DNA of 64,000 bases from Nymphaea colorata (taxonomy: Eukaryota; Streptophyta; Magnoliopsida; Nymphaeales; Nymphaeaceae). Positions within the stretch are counted from its first letter, which is position 1. Every line of letters starts with the position of its first letter. Of this stretch, positions 11,200-21,900 are shown piece after piece. The stretch covers positions 24,119,300-24,183,299 of the forward strand of contig NC_045142.1 of NCBI RefSeq assembly GCF_008831285.2, read 5' to 3'. The notes beneath the pieces are model-generated. The model did no database searches. It saw only the letters and a list, made by a program, of their open reading frames with translations, and was not told the DNA's origin. The position numbers and the translations under genes were made by a program.

Positions 11200-12157
11200 T
11201 TACTGTTGTGGGTGAGACCAGCGTCTCATGCCAATATAACTCAAGCTTGTATAGTATGACAACCTCTGTGAGCTAATTGTCCGCAGCCATTTCACCCGCT
11301 TGGAAGTGTCAGAGCCAGGTCCGTCGCAGCCATACTCCGTGTATGAAAGATTTCTAAAACAGCAGAAATAGTCTATCAGTTTAGGGCTTTAATGGCAGAA
11401 CAGAGTGCAATTATCAGAGCGAGAGGGAGGGGAAGAAAGTTTGAGTCACAGAATCTAAATTATGCATGCTACAAAGCTACTCTCTTATAGAAGTTTCTAC
11501 TTTCAAGTTTCAAGAAAAACCGATAACTTTTCTTTTCGTAGATCCCAGAGATCTCACCCTGACAACTCAGGGATCTTGGGATCTCCTTGCAGAATAATTT
11601 TGACATAGAAATTTTTCTTGAGGAATTCACTGGGAAGATTTCCCTTTTTCAAGAAAAACTCAAGAATTCAAAAAATTAGAAACTACAAAAATAACAGCAA
11701 AAATGATGAAAATTTGAGTATACTACAAATTGTCTTACAAAATCATTGATAAAAGTAAAAATTAACTACTAATACAAAAGAACGTCAAAAAAATAAAATA
11801 TATTAAAAACGTTATTCCCAGAACATGCAGAAACAAGAACACACTATTTTTGCCTAGGCATCGTTTCAGAATACCGCAGTTCTTTTTCACTTTTCTTTAC
11901 TTTCAGGTTTCCACATTTTTTCCAAAAAACTTTGACATTTATAACAATAGTTTGGCACCAGCAAATGAGAGTAACAAATGAAGATAGATATGCCTACTAC
12001 GGGTTCAAGGCTGTATGCTTGAATGCTTATGTGTGCATATCGATTCTGTAGATCACTGCAAGAGTTCTCGCAACAGATATTCATGGTTGGGATGTCAACT
12101 CTGAAACTATGATGAGCCACACGCTTCAAGATATGATATATATATATATATATATAT

Positions 12158-12202
<45 letters not shown>

Positions 12203-14116
12203 CTGTGTTGGTTGATTCCAAGAATCCCATCCTGCAGGAACTATAACATCAGACATATATGTCCGATAAAAGATAACTCTGGAATAAGGCCTCCATGCTC
12301 TTCCCAGGAACACTGGTCCCGTACCAAAAACTTTAGAATGAGAAAAAACAAAGGCACTGCCAAATGAAGAATTGTTCTTATCTCTCCCCTGAGCTGTTAT
12401 ATAGCCATATGCCATATCTTTCATATCAACCTTGGCAAAAATTGTGCAATCCTACAAATGAATAGTATATATTTCACCTGTTATACTCAAAAGAAAAGCA
12501 AGTTCTTGCAACTTGAGAAGTTGAAAACAAAAAAAATAAAGGATTACTGCACCTCAAATAGGGACCTGCCAGAGCCAAATATGAAATCAACTGTGCCTTC
12601 TATATAACACGAACGGAAGAGGTGCCGCCCCTGAAAATCAAACAGAGTGTCCTGTATGCCAGAGAATCCACAGCCATAAAATGCCGACATATCTCCTGCA
12701 ACTAGCGCTGCTACTGCCTGACTTAGGGGCTCATTTTCTTTGGGCGAAAAAGTATTCTGGATCCAGATTCACACAAGTCAGTTTTAAATGGAACCAAGGG
12801 GGGGCAAGTTTGGTTGTGTATCTATTTGTTTTTTGTGGGTTAAATTTTCAGTCGGACCCTAAGACACATGGGTACGGGTACAGAGGTATAGAGTACCAAC
12901 ACGACTACTTTAAAAAATGTGGGTATGAGGTATGAGGTACGACATGATATATGTATGTATATATGCAAAATAACACAAAAAAATCAAAATGAAAGAAATA
13001 TTTTAGTGCACAAGTGATAAATAAAAACATTAGTATGTTAATGAACAATAACTCTAAGAATAGAAAAAATTAAATCAAAGTAAAATGATGCAATTTGAAT
13101 CTAAAGGTTATTATGTAAAATAATACAAAAAATCAAAATGAAAGTGACATTTTAGTAAGCAAGTGATATAAATAAAAACATTAGTATGTTAATGAACAAT
13201 ACTCTAAGAATATAATGAAAAGTAAGGTGAAAAAAATTAAATCAAAGTAGAATTAAGCAATGTGAATTTAAAGGTACTCGAGTGTGTCTAAGTACTCATT
13301 TTGGGTATGGGTACGACAACACGGGTACGCAAACCTTACAGAAGTACCCATGTGACTTAGGGACTCGGACACTTTTGAGTTGAAAAGAAAAAAAAAATAG
13401 AAAATCAATACAGTGCAAGGGGGTTAAATCTGAAGAGGCTATTCAAGATTTTTGTGAAGAGGCTATTCAAGATTTTTGTAACGATGTCTGAGAGCTCTTG
13501 TAAGGTGTGCTATAAAAGCAATCAAACTTGCACTGACTATAGGTTATAGCATAAAAGCAAGGTTACTTACATTAAAGCTTATCCATCTGGCTACAAAATT
13601 GGGAGCATATGATGTGAAAGTTGCACTCCCTGCTGTACCAATCCTGGCTGCTGTGTCAGCCCATGTGATAAAAGTGGAAGTTCTTCCTTCACCTTCCAGA
13701 AAAATGAATGGTTTATCATATGGTACAACCACCTTCTCGCTATCAACAAAGAATGGAGAGGAAAAATGAACAACCAATTACTCGATTACTTCAAATATTA
13801 AAAGTGGAAACCCGAATTGAAATGCGAAATAAAGAACAGGATTGTCAGGAATTACGAACTTGTAAATTCCAGCCCTGACATGGATAGTGATCCACTGCTG
13901 ATTTCCTGATGGAATAGAATCAATCGCCGCTTGAATGGTCCTAAAATCACCTCTTCCACCAGAATCTACCTGTATGGTCGTTACAGTCTGAGACTGAATT
14001 CTTCTCAGCAGAAAGTAACTTTTAGCTTTGGTGCCAGCGGAGGACAGAGACAAAAGAATAGCGAAAGACAGCAGAAAAAGTTGCAGAAAACATGGAAAAG
14101 TACGTGATACCACCAT
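11200..14116 (-). CDS. PME: Pectinesterase (PRO-less, type II)
   Basis: Pectin methylesterase: removes methyl groups from cell-wall homogalacturonan. Five exons on the minus strand: 13860-14116, 13571-13739, 12553-12756, 12204-12451 and 11200-11353; phases agree at every junction, giving 343 residues and TAA. The chosen ATG (14116) opens a clear signal peptide ([20 protein letters not shown]); an in-frame ATG at 14188 adds 24 residues before it. The N-terminus goes straight from signal peptide to [20 protein letters not shown], with no inhibitor-like PRO domain. Family landmarks occur in order: [14 protein letters not shown] and [11 protein letters not shown], which carry the two catalytic Asp and the Arg, then WDSW and [12 protein letters not shown]. 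The intron after exon 4 starts GTATC and then a long (CT)n tract. The third exon is preceded by an intron carrying a TIR element. Intact and probably functional; I cannot choose the exact subfamily. Confidence 0.93.
12133..12200. repeat. (AT)n(GA)n tract at a 5' splice site
   Basis: On the gene strand the intron donor of pectinesterase exon 4 (GT at 12203-12202) is followed within three bases by about 36 bp of (CT)n and then about 25 bp of (AT)n. The tract is therefore part of the 5' end of the intron. Confidence 0.93.
12851..13371. mobile_element. Non-autonomous TIR element in pectinesterase intron
   Basis: CCTAAGACACATGGGTAC near the left end pairs with the complement of GTACCCATGTGACTTAGG near the right end, with one mismatch. 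The similarity extends outward through GTCGGA/TCGGAC. The interior is AT-rich and contains two near-copies (around 12960-13080 and 13110-13260) of an AAATCAAAATGAAAG...TTAGTATGTTAATGAACAAT segment. No transposase frame. It resembles the element at 58035-58495, whose ends also read CACATRGGTAC. Confidence 0.72.
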
Positions 14117-14922
14117 TGTAGAAAGTCCCAAAACCAGAACAACTGAAACTTTTGTAGAACTTACGAAGCCAGAAAAATGGAGGATCACTAACTAATACAG
14201 AGAACCCCACACACTACTTGTCTAGAATCAAGAATGGCAGATTCATCCACGAAGAAAAACAGTGAAAATAACTCAATATGAACCACGAACAAGCAAGACC
14301 TCCACCCGACTTCAACTTCAGAAACAGCAAATATCTCCAGACTAAGGAGCCCACAAAGATTTTTAAAAAATCCAAAACGAATCTACAAAAAAAAATCCAA
14401 TAAACCCAAGAAAGAAAAACAGAGGAATCTGCAACTCAGAGAAAGACAAGAGAAGCTCCGTGTACAATAACCATATCTTCATTCAACATAAGCAAAAGAA
14501 TTAACGGAGAAACACAATGGTGATTGTGATAAAAAGAGAAAGAAACGCACCATAATAGGAAGGAAAGCCCGAATTCCCTCCAAAATTAAGGCTGGAAATC
14601 ACTAGGAGCAAGACATTTCCATAATAATCCCGTAATGAAGAGGGAGAGAGATGTCGATCCAGAAAAGATTTACGTGAACAAATTACTTTCCATAACCGGA
14701 TCAGCGAATCCACCATGTCCCGAGACCAATTGACTAGAATCTGCGACCAAATTCAGCAACGAAAATTTAATCACCTCCCGTTGGGAGGTCGCTTCTAGAG
14801 ATTTTTCCCTTCCTCAGTGCCTTCCTTTTTCCCGCGCTAAACAAACAGATTTGAGATCAACTTGGAAAACACAATCAACAATCAGAAGATTGAAATTCTG
14901 CTGAAATTACGTCCAAATATGC
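14117..14922. other. Spacer between the two pectinesterase genes
   Basis: This is the upstream region of the intact pectinesterase and the downstream flank of the broken copy. I see no additional exon. The open frame at 14501-14716 matches no family. Confidence 0.5.
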
Positions 14923-15187
14923 CTAGTTATTTTGGCTGTTTTTGGAGCCATTTCTCCTTGTTATGCTGACAAATTGGTTAATCTGCTCTTGGTTGGGCTT
15001 TGCTTCCCATCTTACGCAATTTTTGATGTCTGAACCAGGCCCAGTGCATGCATTCTCTGCGTAAAATATGTTCCTGGCATATAAAATGCCGATGGCAGAA
15101 GAAGTCAGTGAGTTGAGGCCCAACAGGAAACAGAAAATAAAGGAAATGCAATAGCTATACCAAAATCTATCTTCCAAGACGCGTCTG

Positions 15188-15474
15188 GAAGCTGGGAAAA
15201 TGATTCGAGTAATTGACATCAGGCAGGGAAACAGAGAAATTTTCTCATATGAAATGATTTTCAGAAGGCGCATCTTTATCCTTTAAATGTGAAAACTATC
15301 TCCGGTGGAGGATGGAGGAATTGTGGAAAGAACTCTCATTCTTCCCTTTTTCTCAGATCTTCCTACAAGAGGGAATTTTTCTCACATCAGACCTTTCCCC
15401 GGGGAAGTTTTCATATCTATTACTTTTTGTATGAGGTAATGTGCAGACCAACAAATTAAAATCAGAAATGCATC
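15188..15474. repeat. Direct repeat, left copy
   Basis: It begins AGCTGGGAAAATGATTCGAG and ends near GCAGACCAACAAATTAAAATC. It is a diverged copy (roughly three quarters identical by eye) of 16461-16783 in the same direction. The ARID-gene fragment starts directly at its right edge. Confidence 0.78.
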
Positions 15475-16347
15475 TGCTCTGTCAACATACATTGGTTCAG
15501 AACTTCAGAGAGATGCATAGTATAAATATTCCGAAGTATTTCAATGCAACGTACGTTATATTTTGTTGTCAAGTTCGGCAGTGTTAATCTGCAGGGGTGG
15601 CTTTGAACTTGTGTAGCTTTTATAAAGAAGCAACTGCACGAGGAGGATTCGAACGGGAATCTGTTTGGCTTTCAATTGTTACAGACGTTCAAGTATCTTG
15701 GCGCTATAAATTTGCAATTGCAGCTTTAGTTCTTAGATCGTTGTAGAAATGGTGATGGTTCTGTTGAAACGAGTCAAATTTCTGCTTGCTACTAATGGGA
15801 ATTGAAGCAGAGCCATTTGAATCTTTGAAATGATATATCAGCATAAGTTTGTGCTCTTCATTTATGTCTATTCACGTACTGGTGTCTCCATTTCATGCAT
15901 ATAAGCTTCAGTTACTGTAACTTCTACATAGTTGTGTTCAAACTGCCAAGCCAATATACAATATATCTCATTACTCTTGCAATCAGTATGTCCTCTCACA
16001 TCAATGGCTGATTATTGTACTTGGGGTGAGGAAGGTTTGACCCACCGCTCAAAGAAAGCCGAAGCATCCACCCAACTCCTCATCTCCCAAAGTACAGGGC
16101 CTGTGTTGACGTCTCGAGATGCTGCCCCCGCCTTGCTCAAACTTGCGCGTCAGTAGCCCATCATTTGCAGCATAGAGAGTTGGCACCCCAAGGATTCGAA
16201 GCAGAGACTGGTCGCCGGCCAGCCCCTACCTGATTCCGTTTCCGTTATGCCGACCTCCTTGGGGATCAATGGCTGATTTTACAGTAGCGTTTATGGAGCG
16301 AACGACACAAAGGTTGTTTAACTAAATTACTCAATTGCAGCATCTGA
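15474..16347 (+). pseudogene. Copied fragment of the ARID-HMG gene (exon 2 and introns)
   Basis: On the plus strand this matches 20200-20945 of the ARID-HMG gene: flanking intron 1, exon 2 and the start of intron 2. The exon-2 equivalent lies near 15579-15655 (CTTTTATAAAGAAGCAACTG, then CACGAGGAGGATT). Its donor has changed from CAG/GTATCTG to CGG/GAATCTG. The copy contains indels and stops and lacks ATG. It is interrupted at 16014-16264 by a SINE, after which the match resumes (GGTTGTTTAACTAAATTACT). It lies antisense within the last intron of the pectinesterase pseudogene. A non-functional fragment. Confidence 0.85.
16014..16264 (-). mobile_element. tRNA-derived SINE with 14-bp target duplication
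   Basis: The insert is flanked by the exact duplication ATCAATGGCTGATT (16000-16013 and 16265-16278). On the minus strand the head begins CCCCAAGGAGGTCGGCATAA. It contains GCTTCGAATCC, matching the B box of polymerase III promoters, followed by TTGGGG that can pair with the CCCCAA start as a tRNA acceptor stem would. Length is 251 bp. The homologous position of the ARID-HMG gene (about 20850) lacks the insert, giving an empty-site comparison. Confidence 0.86.
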
Positions 16348-16460
16348 ATGGCATGGTCACTGGCTATGCTCCTGTCCTCTTGGACCACGTTGTGACAACG
16401 GCCCTGACTAATTTCAAAGCCTTCATATTAGGAATCGGACGATCTGTTAAGATCATTTGG

Positions 16461-16783
16461 GAGCTGGGAAAATGATTGGAGTAGTTGTCATCAGGCAGAT
16501 AATTAGAGAAAAATTCTACAATGGGAAGATTTTTCCTTTTCATGTGAAACTTTTCTCCTATGGAGGATGGAGAAATTTGTCGAGACTCAGAAGAACTCTC
16601 TTTCTCAATCTTTTCCGTTTTTCTCAAATCAGATGTTCTTACAAGAGGGAGTTTTTCTAACATAAAATTTTTCTCATTGGGACCCTTCATGTGTAATTTT
16701 TTCTCTCCTTCTACGAGGCCTTATCTCACTTCCAAATGTGCTCTATAATATGCAGACCAACAAATATAAATCAGACAGAAATG
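16461..16783. repeat. Direct repeat, right copy
   Basis: Copy of 15188-15474, ending about 11 bp before the donor of pectinesterase-pseudogene exon 4 (minus-strand sense). Related TTTTTCTC/GAAGATTT-rich sequence also occurs near 11580-11660, so the unit may be a dispersed repeat. Confidence 0.75.
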
Positions 16784-18839
16784 CTTAGTCTTACAGTGTT
16801 GGTTTTCCCCATGAATCCCAACCTTTAGGAAGAAGAACATCCGACATTGTTGTATTGGAAAATATCACCCTTGAATAACCTTGCCTGCCATGAGCTGTTA
16901 TTGTTCCATTTACAATTTTGCTGTTAAACTTTGTTGCAACTATATCACAATCCTGCATAAAGATACAGATAGACTGTTGCAGAGATGCAACAAAAGACAT
17001 GAAACAAGCCATTTTTAGTGGGGCATGTCTTAATGAATACTACATAAATGGCATGATATTATAGTGAATTGGAGTGTTTCTTGATGCAACCACAACAGGA
17101 TATTCTGTCTATGGAAGTATTTTATACATTTGATGCAAACAGGGAATGGTTACCTGGTAGAGTGACCGTGCAAAACAAAAGATGAAATCTACTACACCCT
17201 GTATGTAACAAGATCTGTAGAAGTGCCTGCCCAAGTGATCATTCAATGTGTCCTGCAATGCACAGTATCCCCAACCATGCAGAGCCGATCTATCAGCCCC
17301 AATTGTTGCTGCAGCAGCCTGCTTCGCACCCAAGCCGATGGGCGTGACAGAATTCTTGCAGCGGACAGAAGCAGGATTCACAAACTAATTCAGCAACAAC
17401 TCCAGTTGCAGGGATGATATAAAGACACCCATGTCACTTGTGTTACATACCTTAAAGCTTATGCCTTTTGAAACACTAGCTAGGACAGTAAAGGTGGCAC
17501 TCCATTCTGTCCCACTACTGTGAAGTGCATGGTCGCCCCAAACAATGGCAGTCTGATCTCTTCCTTCTCCTTCAAGATAGATAAAGGGCTTGCTGTGGGG
17601 TATTGTCACGTTCTCGCTGATGCCAAATAAGCCCAGAGATGAGAACCAGTGTTTAATCAACAGAGAAGAGGCTGACTTAACAAGCCAACATGAAGTTCAA
17701 CAACAGTAATTGAAATAACTAGCACAATAACTACATGAAGATGTACCAACGTGAAATTCCAATAGAGGAAGATAATCAGTAAAAGGGATCTAACACAGAA
17801 TAATCAAACAGTCACACACAGTATTGAACAACCACGAGGATGCATTCACATGTGAACTGAATTGGAATCAATTATACAAGAAGAAAGATAAAGATCTACT
17901 TGTATGCCCCAGCCTTTGACATGAATGAGAATCCATTCTGCATTGTTTTGAGGAACAGAATCGATTGCTGCTTAAACAGTAGCAAAATCACCGCCTCCAG
18001 AAGGATCTACAATAACACTTTTGGCAACATAGGATCTTACTCCGCTTGTTAAGAACATGATACTGACAGTTACATGCCAAATCAACTTGGGAAAAGTAGC
18101 CAAATTATGCAGTGGCACAAACTGCATTGAGCCCATTGATGCTGCCGCTTCAACTTTTTTTAAATATAGACAGACCAAGTAAAAAACCTCTGACGCCAAA
18201 AGTTCCAAACTGATCTCACAGAACAGAACCGGACACTTAGAATGATAATTTACACTTATTTACTTACAATGTATCTGAAGAACTGACAAAATTCTGCAAG
18301 AAGAAGAATTTGAAGAACCTATAAACCATAGAAAATTCTGACGTATCATTGACACCGAACCAACACAGAGTTCCTCATTTATAATGGTGCCAATTGCAGA
18401 ATGTATAATTTTGATGCAAAAAAAGAACATACTTATTAACGCATGAAGTCGAATATTTCCTGAAATTTCTTAGAAATTGTATGAAAATGATGTAGAGACT
18501 GGATACTCTCCTAAGTTTGGAGAAAGTTCCTGAAGTGTCAATTGTCTCCCTGAGTGAGAAGAACGACTGGCACCTTCGTAAAACCACTTCACTGAAGTTG
18601 GAGAGTTTTCCCTCATGCTTGGAGCAGCAGCAAAGGCCAAAAACGACCGTTTCGGAACACTTCTGCGCGGGAATACGGATGAACGGGTCGGTTTCGGGTC
18701 TGATTGTAACAGGTCCGGTTTTCCATTGGAATTTGAAACTGGGTCCACGTGCTTTAACGGCGGAGACGAATGGCGAGTTGTTGACCGTCCATCTGAACAA
18801 GCACAATTTCCAACCCTTGATGTGCCACGAGTAGTCTGC

Positions 18840-18848
18840 TTATAAATA
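18840..18848 (+). promoter_or_regulatory. TATA box of the ARID-HMG gene
   Basis: TTATAAATA lies 81-89 bp upstream of the ATG at 18929. It is followed by a doubled AAATACCCTTCA motif (18845-18868). The spacing suits transcription starting near 18870. Confidence 0.55.
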
Positions 18849-18928
18849 CCCTTCATAAATACCCTTCAGGCTTCTGTTGCTCCAAAATAGAAGAGAGAGA
18901 AGCTCTGCCTGATGTTCCCGCGCAAAAT

Positions 18929-21900
18929 ATGCACGAAAATTTGGAAGAAATCGTACCTCCTGACGGTCCTGTACTCGCCCGAAATTGTTCCGGGGCGGGT
19001 TCGGAGGTGCTTAATGATCTCGTAATTGATTTTCCGGCTCCAGTTTGGCCGGAGAGCCTCTCCGTCGGCCACGATGCTCTCGTGAGAGACGAATCGCTGT
19101 TCTACGAAAAGCTTCGTGAATTTCATGCTTCTTTTCCCGAGAAAAAGCCAGTGTGAGTTGTACATTCCCAGCATCTAGGTTCTGGAACTAGGACGGGCTT
19201 CCGATCATTGTTTCTAGTCACTAAGTAGAGTTTCTGAGCGTTTTCTTTGTGGAATTATTGCCTTCTGGTTGAATATGCAGTTTATTTCGGCGTCTATTGC
19301 AATTTTCACTTAAAGTACGTCTCTCGATTCCTGTTTTTGTCGTCTTAATTGGAGTGAATTCGATTTTATTCCTTCTGACTTGTGTTCCTGTTATTGTTCT
19401 TGGATTTCTTGCTAAATTCTAGCTTGTGAATGCAATTAAGAGAAGTTTGCTTTAATATTTCATGAGATCTTTTCGTTATCGGAAATTTTAACTCCTTTGT
19501 ATTTGATATGAAGAAATTGAAAGCTTGAAGCACTTAAAAAGGCATGTTTATTGTCATTTAGTATTATAAGCATCCACCAGGCCTGAACATACAGTACTCT
19601 GTTTATTCATGCCGTTATTTAATTCTAAAATTATATCAGAAATTAAGTTTTTCTATGAAGACGTTGAATTTTTCCTTCTTGATTTCAGAACTTTACATTT
19701 ATTCGTTGAATGTAAATGGCTTAACTGGTTAAATTTGGAATTTTTTTGTACAGAAAGGATTTTTTCTAAACATGTAGTTTGAAATCAATCTACGTGATAT
19801 TTGGCGTGCTTAATTCATCAAGTATTTTGTTTTCTTCGTGAAGGTTCTGAATATACCAGAAATTCCTTTTGTGGTTTTCGGAAAACTTATGTTTTTTAAT
19901 GCTCCGTAAATTCCTTTTATGTATGAGATTGCACACAAGCACGTGGTAGGTTCTAGTCATGCTTCTGTTTGTCTATGCAGAAAAAGTAAGCTTTAATTCG
20001 GTAACTAAAACTTTTCTTTTTTTCACCTTTACGATAATTTGGTTGGCTGTGAAACTCATTGAGAACAGTGTCTGCATTAAATAGCTTGGCGTTTCTCAGA
20101 TTATTCGCTTACGTTTCCATCTAAGCTAACAGCTCATCTGATACACGTTCAGGGAAATGAAATGAGCCGGTAAAATGATTATAGAGCATTTTCTAGTTTC
20201 TGCCCTCCGTCAATATCTGTTGGTTCAGAAAGATGCTTCATATAAGTATTTTGGAAGTATTCTTCAAAGCAGATTACATTATATATTGTTTTCAATTACG
20301 AAAATAATGGGAGACTTCAATTTTGGTAGTGCTGAAGCTGCAACGGAGGTTTTGGACTTGTACAGCTTTTATAAAGTAGTAACTGCACGAGGAGGATTTG
20401 AACAGGTATCTGTTTGGCCTTTAATTTTTACGGACGCTCAACGGTTCAAGTATCTTAGCATTATAAATTTGCAATTTTTGCACCTTTAATTCTTAGGAGT
20501 CATTGTAGAAATGGTCATGGTTCTTTTGAAATTTTACAAGCCAAATTTGTGCTTGTTACTACCAGGTGTTCTGTTTGTGCATTACGTTTCTCATGTAATC
20601 AGGCATTTAGCTATTAAAGGGAATAGAAGGAGAGCCAGTTGAATATTTGAAATGATATATCTGCACAAATGTGTGCACTTCATTTATGTCTACTCTGGGA
20701 TTAATGTGCTAAAACTACTGTTGTCTCCATTTGATTTGATGTTTACAAGATTCAATTATTCCATTTCTGTAGTGTTTTGTTCAACTGGCAGGTGATATAT
20801 AATATATTTCGTTACACTTACCATGGTTGAATGATTTCCCCTCCAACATTAATGGCCGATTATTGTAAATCTGTCACATTTATTGAGCAAGCAATCCAGA
20901 GGTTGTTTAACTAAATTACTCAGCTGCTGCATCTAAATTCTACAAGTTTTCTCTCCATCTCGGTTTTCGTTTTACTATGTAATTTTTTTCTGAAGCACTT
21001 TTTCTATTGCATCTGACGTATATTACTTATAGAGTTCGTCCTCTTAAATGTCATATTGAGATCGAATTTTTCATTTGCCATGAATCGTTGTTTAGGTTAT
21101 AAAAGAGAAAAAATGGGATGAAGTTGCACATGCTTTGAACCTGGCATGCAATGGTCCAGATCTATCGTTCGCACTCCAAAAGAACTATGCGGACCTGCTT
21201 TATCCCTTTGAGCAAGTTTTCTCTTTCCATATTCTGCATCCACCACCTGGTAAGTGGAGTGAATGGGGTTTTCTGAAAAAAAAAAAAAGGGTTTTGAATT
21301 GTGTAGCTTTACATGTGCTGCGGTGCCGAACCATGTCCTGAGCTTGATATTCTGCCATGGCAGGAATTCTTCCAGCTCTGGTCACTCTTAAAAACTCATC
21401 AACCCAGCGCAACAACCAGGATTCTTCGTCACGGAAAGGAAAGCGCACAAGAAATCCTAACTTACTGCCTGACGGCACGAAAAAGAAAGGTTTCTGGTCG
21501 AGTTACTGATCTTATTCCCTAGCACTAACGTCCTCCATTTGATTGATAAAAACTTTCATTTTTTGCAACTTATTCAGGTTCTCTTGTTGGGAAGACTCTG
21601 AGTGGGTCGATCAGAACCGAGTTTCATGGTGGTTATCTCGTTACAGTCGAACTTGGGTCTGAGTTGCTGAATGGCTTGCTTTGTCATGAACCAGGAAGCG
21701 GAGAGAAGCCGTCCGCCGGCGGCGGAGGCGGGGGCGCCAAACTCGATGGCCACGCTGGTCGGGGAAAGAGAAGTGAGTCGGTGGGAATGGAGCTCTCCCA
21801 TGTGAAGGCTTCCAGGAAGAGGGAAAGAAGAGACGGTAAAAGGGACCGAGACGCGCCGCTGGGAGTTCGTACGGCGTACCACTTCTTTTACGCAGTGCAG

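Larger units (their letters stand above)
14923..18136 (-). pseudogene. Pectinesterase pseudogene, tandem copy
   Basis: Head-to-tail sister of the intact pectinesterase, with the same five-exon plan: 17900-18136, 17451-17616, 17154-17354, 16795-16952 and 14923-15073. The start is uncertain (ATG at 18136 or 18208). Exon 1 has an in-frame TAA (17972-17974) where the family has Gln in TVQAAID. It also has one extra G near 17914, just before the AGAY motif. Exon 3 keeps LQDTL but reads VDFIFC instead of VDFIFG. Exon 4 lacks exactly 30 codons compared with its sister (HGRQ joins directly to GYSRV), which removes the LGRAW segment and its catalytic Arg. Exon 5 (FYAENACTGPGSD) is normal apart from a different C-terminus. 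All splice signals still look usable. The last intron is about 1.7 kb and holds an ARID-gene fragment and a SINE. The gene cannot make an active enzyme. Confidence 0.92.

Noticed and set aside
14501-14716. Possible additional first exon of the intact pectinesterase
   Set aside because: The signal peptide lies directly before the catalytic domain in exon 1; the upstream frame shows no PRO-domain or other similarity and has no supporting splice pair.
15188-16783. LTR retrotransposon with the direct repeats as LTRs
   Set aside because: No TG...CA ends, primer-binding site, polypurine tract or flanking duplication were visible, so only direct repeats are reported.
20265-20329. Earlier acceptor (GCAG at about 20266) for exon 2 of the ARID-HMG gene
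   Set aside because: It keeps the frame but adds 21 residues inside the ARID domain; the acceptor ending at 20329 gives the family's exact spacing between KKPV and LDL.
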